A stretch of 64,000 nucleotides of DNA from Setophaga petechia. Its lineage: Eukaryota; Chordata; Aves; Passeriformes; Parulidae. The notes beneath the pieces are model-generated. The model was not told where the DNA came from and did no database searches. It saw only the letters and a list, made by a program, of their open reading frames with translations. This document shows, in pieces, positions 60,635 to 64,000 of the stretch. The stretch is from the NCBI GenBank assembly GCA_024362935.1, contig JANCRA010000005.1:20968235-21032234 (forward strand). The letters are read 5' to 3'. Position 1 is the stretch's first letter; every line of letters starts with the position of its first letter. The position numbers and the translations under genes were made by a program.

Positions 60635-63600
60635 CTGTAGACAACAAAGGGCACAACATTATCTTGTAGCGCATGCATGGCTGTACCACATTCATTATTA
60701 TCAAGTAGCACATACATATTCATAAGAATTGCACGGATTTATGATGCCATCTTTTTGTGTATTGCTTTCCAAGGTCAAGGCATTAACAGGCAGCAATTGC
60801 TTCAGGTGTACTCCATTAACATTTCACTGTTTCCTGGTTTCTGTTTGGCATTTAATCTACAGAAATAGGCATAATTTGGGACAATAACTAGGTGTTTGGT
60901 AGAGGTTAAATACTTGCAATCTAAAAAGTGAATAAAACTTTCTGAGAGAAAAATGTACTTCCAAGAATTATATCTATCAAATGTGGTAAAACTGAGGGCT
61001 GTCAGGTTTTCCTGACTTTTTTTCTTTAATTAAAAAAAAAAAAAAGAAAAGGCATCTCAGTAGCTAAGACTTTTGACATTAGCAGATAGGAAAGAACACT
61101 ACATTGCTATATAGCAAGCCACACGTGCTTTTTCTGCATATTGATCTTGGAGTATGCCATGGCTGATCAACAGTTCCATGTTTCTACTAGTTTTTCCCAC
61201 CTTTTTACTGTTGTCTCAGGACAAAGCTTCTGGCTACTATACTACGATTATTTTTAAATAAGGAAAAAAAAATCCTATTCATCTTCAGTAACTGGCAGCA
61301 TTTACAATAGCTTGCTATGCATAATTTCTTTTAGTTGAATGAAACAACAAATTTAGAGCTAAGAACTCAGGGTGTTAGTTTTTGACTGTTAATTACCCTA
61401 CTGAAGGAAACAAAACTGGCAGCCTCCTGGCAGCCAGGAGGGTCAGGTGTCCTGGGGTACATCAGGCACAGCATGGCCAGCCAGGCAAGGGGTGTGATTG
61501 TCCCACTCTGCTCTGGGGCAGCCTCACCTCCAGTTCTGGGGGAAGTTTTGGGTGCCACAATGTAAGAAGGTTATAAAGCTCTTAGAGAGTGTCCAAAGGA
61601 GGGAAACAGATGGTGAAGGGCCTTGAGGAGGAGCTGTATGAGGAGCAGCTGAGGTCACTTGGTCTGTTCAGCCTGGAGGAGACTGAGGGGAGACCTCACT
61701 GCAGTTAGTTTCCTGTGAGGGGAAGAGGAGGGACAGCACTGATCTGTTCTCTTGGTGACCAGTGACAGGACCCAAGGGAATGGCCTGAAGTGGTGTCAGG
61801 GCAGGTTTAGGTCAGGTGTTCAAAAAGGTTTCTTCACCCAGATGGACAATGCTCTCGGGCACATGGTGTGACTCTTGGGGATGTTTTGTGCAGGGTCAGG
61901 AGCTGGACTCAATGATCCTCATAGGTCCCTTCCAAATCAGAATATTCTGTGATTCTATGAAAACTTTAGAGCAGTAGATGTTGTTTAAAAAAATCTTTAA
62001 ACACAAGCATCATATTCATGACCGCAAGTATTTATTGTAAGTTTAAGGGAGACATTTATAAATTACCTGGGAGGAGTTCACTGCTGTTAATAGGACACTA
62101 TTTCTAAACACGTATGAATGGTAAGAATGACAGCTCTATGCTCAGCAAGCAAACACAGGAGCCATGGGAATACCTCCTGTACACGAATAATCGAATCATA
62201 AAACACAGCACTTTGGGTGCCAGCAATGTTTCAGACCTGAAGCACCCACCATACAGCACAGAGCTTTATGCTTGCTGAGTTCTTTTTCTTAGTCCTGCTA
62301 ATCTGTAAGATTTAGACTAAGGTTTTAGCTGCTATTATACTAAAGTGCTTTGAAACTGTGGCCTGCAAACCTTTAAATAATCAATGCAAATGTCACTTCA
62401 GAAAAAAATGAACTCAACCACAAGTTCATCAACACACATTTGTCAGAGAAAATAGCAGGGGATCAGAGCTATTATGAGATTAAATGCATGGCCGACTGAG
62501 TAGGGTTTTAGATGGTACAAAGAATATAGAAGTTCACTCAACAGTTTTCACACATTTGTTATATAAGGCTGGTCTTCTATCATTTACTTATGTAAATACC
62601 CCGTCAGTGTTTTTCAATCCTCATTATACTAATCTTTTCCTGCCTCCAGTTACCCAGCGAAAACATAGTTTGGTATCCAGGACTGATACTGAAACACTAC
62701 TGCCTTCAGAAACATCTGAACTGAAAATCACAATTAAGGTGCGTTTCTCAATGGGAAATCTGACACTTAACAGCATTTCTAAAACTAACATGTGCAGTTG
62801 ACTAATTTGTTTTGGCTAACAAATTGGATATCTTGGATATCAAAGTTCAGAGCTTATAAATGCCAACATTTTACAGAAAATATGTCTCAAAATGAATCTA
62901 CGACTCATGAGTGTGCTTTGACACACGTGCGTACATCCTTTAGAGATGGTTTTTTTTAGGGAATTACCTAACACTGGTCTCCAGACTAATGAAATAATGT
63001 GCCAAGTGAAGAAAGATGGAATGAAACATGTAATCCTGAAAAAGTGAAATGAGCATGAAAATAATGTCAAAAATTTGATTCAAATTCTGTTTGGTAAATA
63101 TGGTCATCATAACTAATAAACTAAGAACTATTGTGGAACAACAAGATAAGAAATAATTACTTTGGCTAAAACACCAATTCAGAATAATAATAGTCTTAGA
63201 CTGTCATTTTAACAGCTTTTCTATTGAGTCCTTAGAGGGATTATTTGCATTCCTCAGGTATTCTATTGTACGATTCAGATGAATAAAGACTTACAAATCA
63301 TTCCTCTACCGCCAGTGTGAGACTTTGATCCAGTGAATACACCATTGTACCTTAACTATAATTGGCAAAAAACCTGACAGTGTAGAGCATCACAAGCTTA
63401 ATAACAAAGGAGAATATCTCAAAGTGTTGACAGACGATCTTCATAATGCAGGAGCAAAGCTGGTACATTTTACCAATAAATGAGCACTGAGGTCTAAAGG
63501 TCTCTGAAGTGACTGACATCGGACCTGCTACAGCCTCTCTAAAAGAATAAGGTAGTGCATCCCACTCTGTACAGTCAGGTTCTCTGCCCGAGTCTTTTAC

Positions 63601-64000
63601 TTTTTTGACTTTCAGTGTCACAGGAATTACTAAAAAAGTACCAAGGAATTCCCCTAAATGTGATCAAAATAAAGAAAATACACAAAAAAGTAAACACTCA
63701 AATACAAATATTGATAAAATAACAGTGCATGTTTGCCTTCCTGTTACAGATAACCAAGTGTGCCAAACAGATCAAAATGGTCTTAACAAATGGTAACAAT
63801 TAATGTCATAGTCTGTTTTATTTGAGGACATAATTTTTCCAAAGAAAATTATGTATGTCTGTAAAAGGACAGCAATAGTACATTCATTTTGGACCTTTAA
63901 GATAAGCAAATCCTGGAGTATCTCTCCATTATTTCATGCTATACTTGAAAATGAATAATGAAAAGTATTAGATTTTATGCTTAAAGACTTTTAATACTTA
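60635..64000 (-). other. OLA1: OLA1 intron (partial, runs off the right edge)
   Basis: At least 3.4 kb. The expected upstream exon (the MVYLVNLSEKDYIRKKNKW region) is not found in any frame, so it lies beyond the window. The intron holds one CR1 insertion at 61.41-61.97 kb and is otherwise AT-rich unique sequence. Confidence 0.8.
61410..61967 (+). mobile_element. CR1 LINE 3' fragment (about 0.55 kb)
   Basis: The best preserved CR1 in the window, in plus orientation and so antisense to OLA1. Landmarks in order are GTCCTGGGGTACATCAGGCA, GGGGAAGTTTTGGGTGCCAC, TGAGGAGCAGCTGAGGTCAC, TTGGTCTGTTCAGCCTGGAG, GACCAGTGACAGGACCCAAG, TTTAGGTCAGGTGTTC and CTCATAGGTCCCTTCCAAAT. It closes with ATATTCTGTGATTCTATGA. 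A segment is missing near 61,840, where the 'CACCCAGAGGGTGG..' part should be. It is 5'-truncated and non-coding. Confidence 0.93.

Noticed and set aside
1..64000. CRISPR array, prophage, bacterial operon or other exotic system
   Set aside because: No regularly spaced direct repeats, ribosome-binding sites or dense coding. The window is ordinary vertebrate intron and intergenic DNA.

Overview
The window reads as nuclear DNA from a vertebrate, most likely a bird. It carries two recognisable genes with vertebrate intron-exon structure, several CR1 LINE fragments of the avian/reptilian type, few other repeats, and an unusually GC-rich promoter island. Both genes lie on the minus strand. They are SP3 (zinc-finger transcription factor, left) and OLA1 (Obg-like ATPase 1, right). 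From memory this is the human chromosome 2 order SP3-OLA1-SP9, so the synteny looks ancestral. I saw no bacterial-type operon, CRISPR array, integrated virus or novel multi-gene system.

Layout, left to right. Positions 1-17,250 hold the 5' part of SP3. The coding exons in transcription order are 16,991-16,997 (start codon), 16,511-16,635, 16,217-16,333 and 4,625-5,990. They give 538 residues plus one base, covering the N-terminus and both glutamine-rich activation regions. The exons for the SUMO/inhibitory region and the three zinc fingers lie beyond the left edge. A CpG island (about 15.8-18.1 kb) covers the first three exons, both short GC-rich introns and the promoter. About 17.3-53.1 kb is intergenic. 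It has no convincing protein gene, two CR1 copies, one isolated GC-rich patch with CCAAT and TATA elements (36.8-37.5 kb), and several AT-rich stretches that look like conserved non-coding sequence. Positions 53.1-64.0 kb hold the 3' end of OLA1, with four coding exons (60,494-60,634, 59,707-59,803, 57,503-57,625, 53,537-53,638), a 3' UTR of about 420 bases and a good poly(A) site. Together they encode the C-terminal 153 residues, including the TGS domain.

The two genes are transcribed in the same direction and do not overlap. I see no sequence evidence that they work in one pathway. The most interesting details are in the SP3 leader and first introns: a short upstream ORF, preserved alternative AUGs for long and short isoforms, an intron of 177 bases whose only in-frame stop is built from the splice acceptor, and a 70-base pyrimidine tract. 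The next most interesting are the candidate orphan promoter at 36.8-37.5 kb and the long conserved-looking block in the last OLA1 intron. Comparisons with human proteins are from memory; no search was run.
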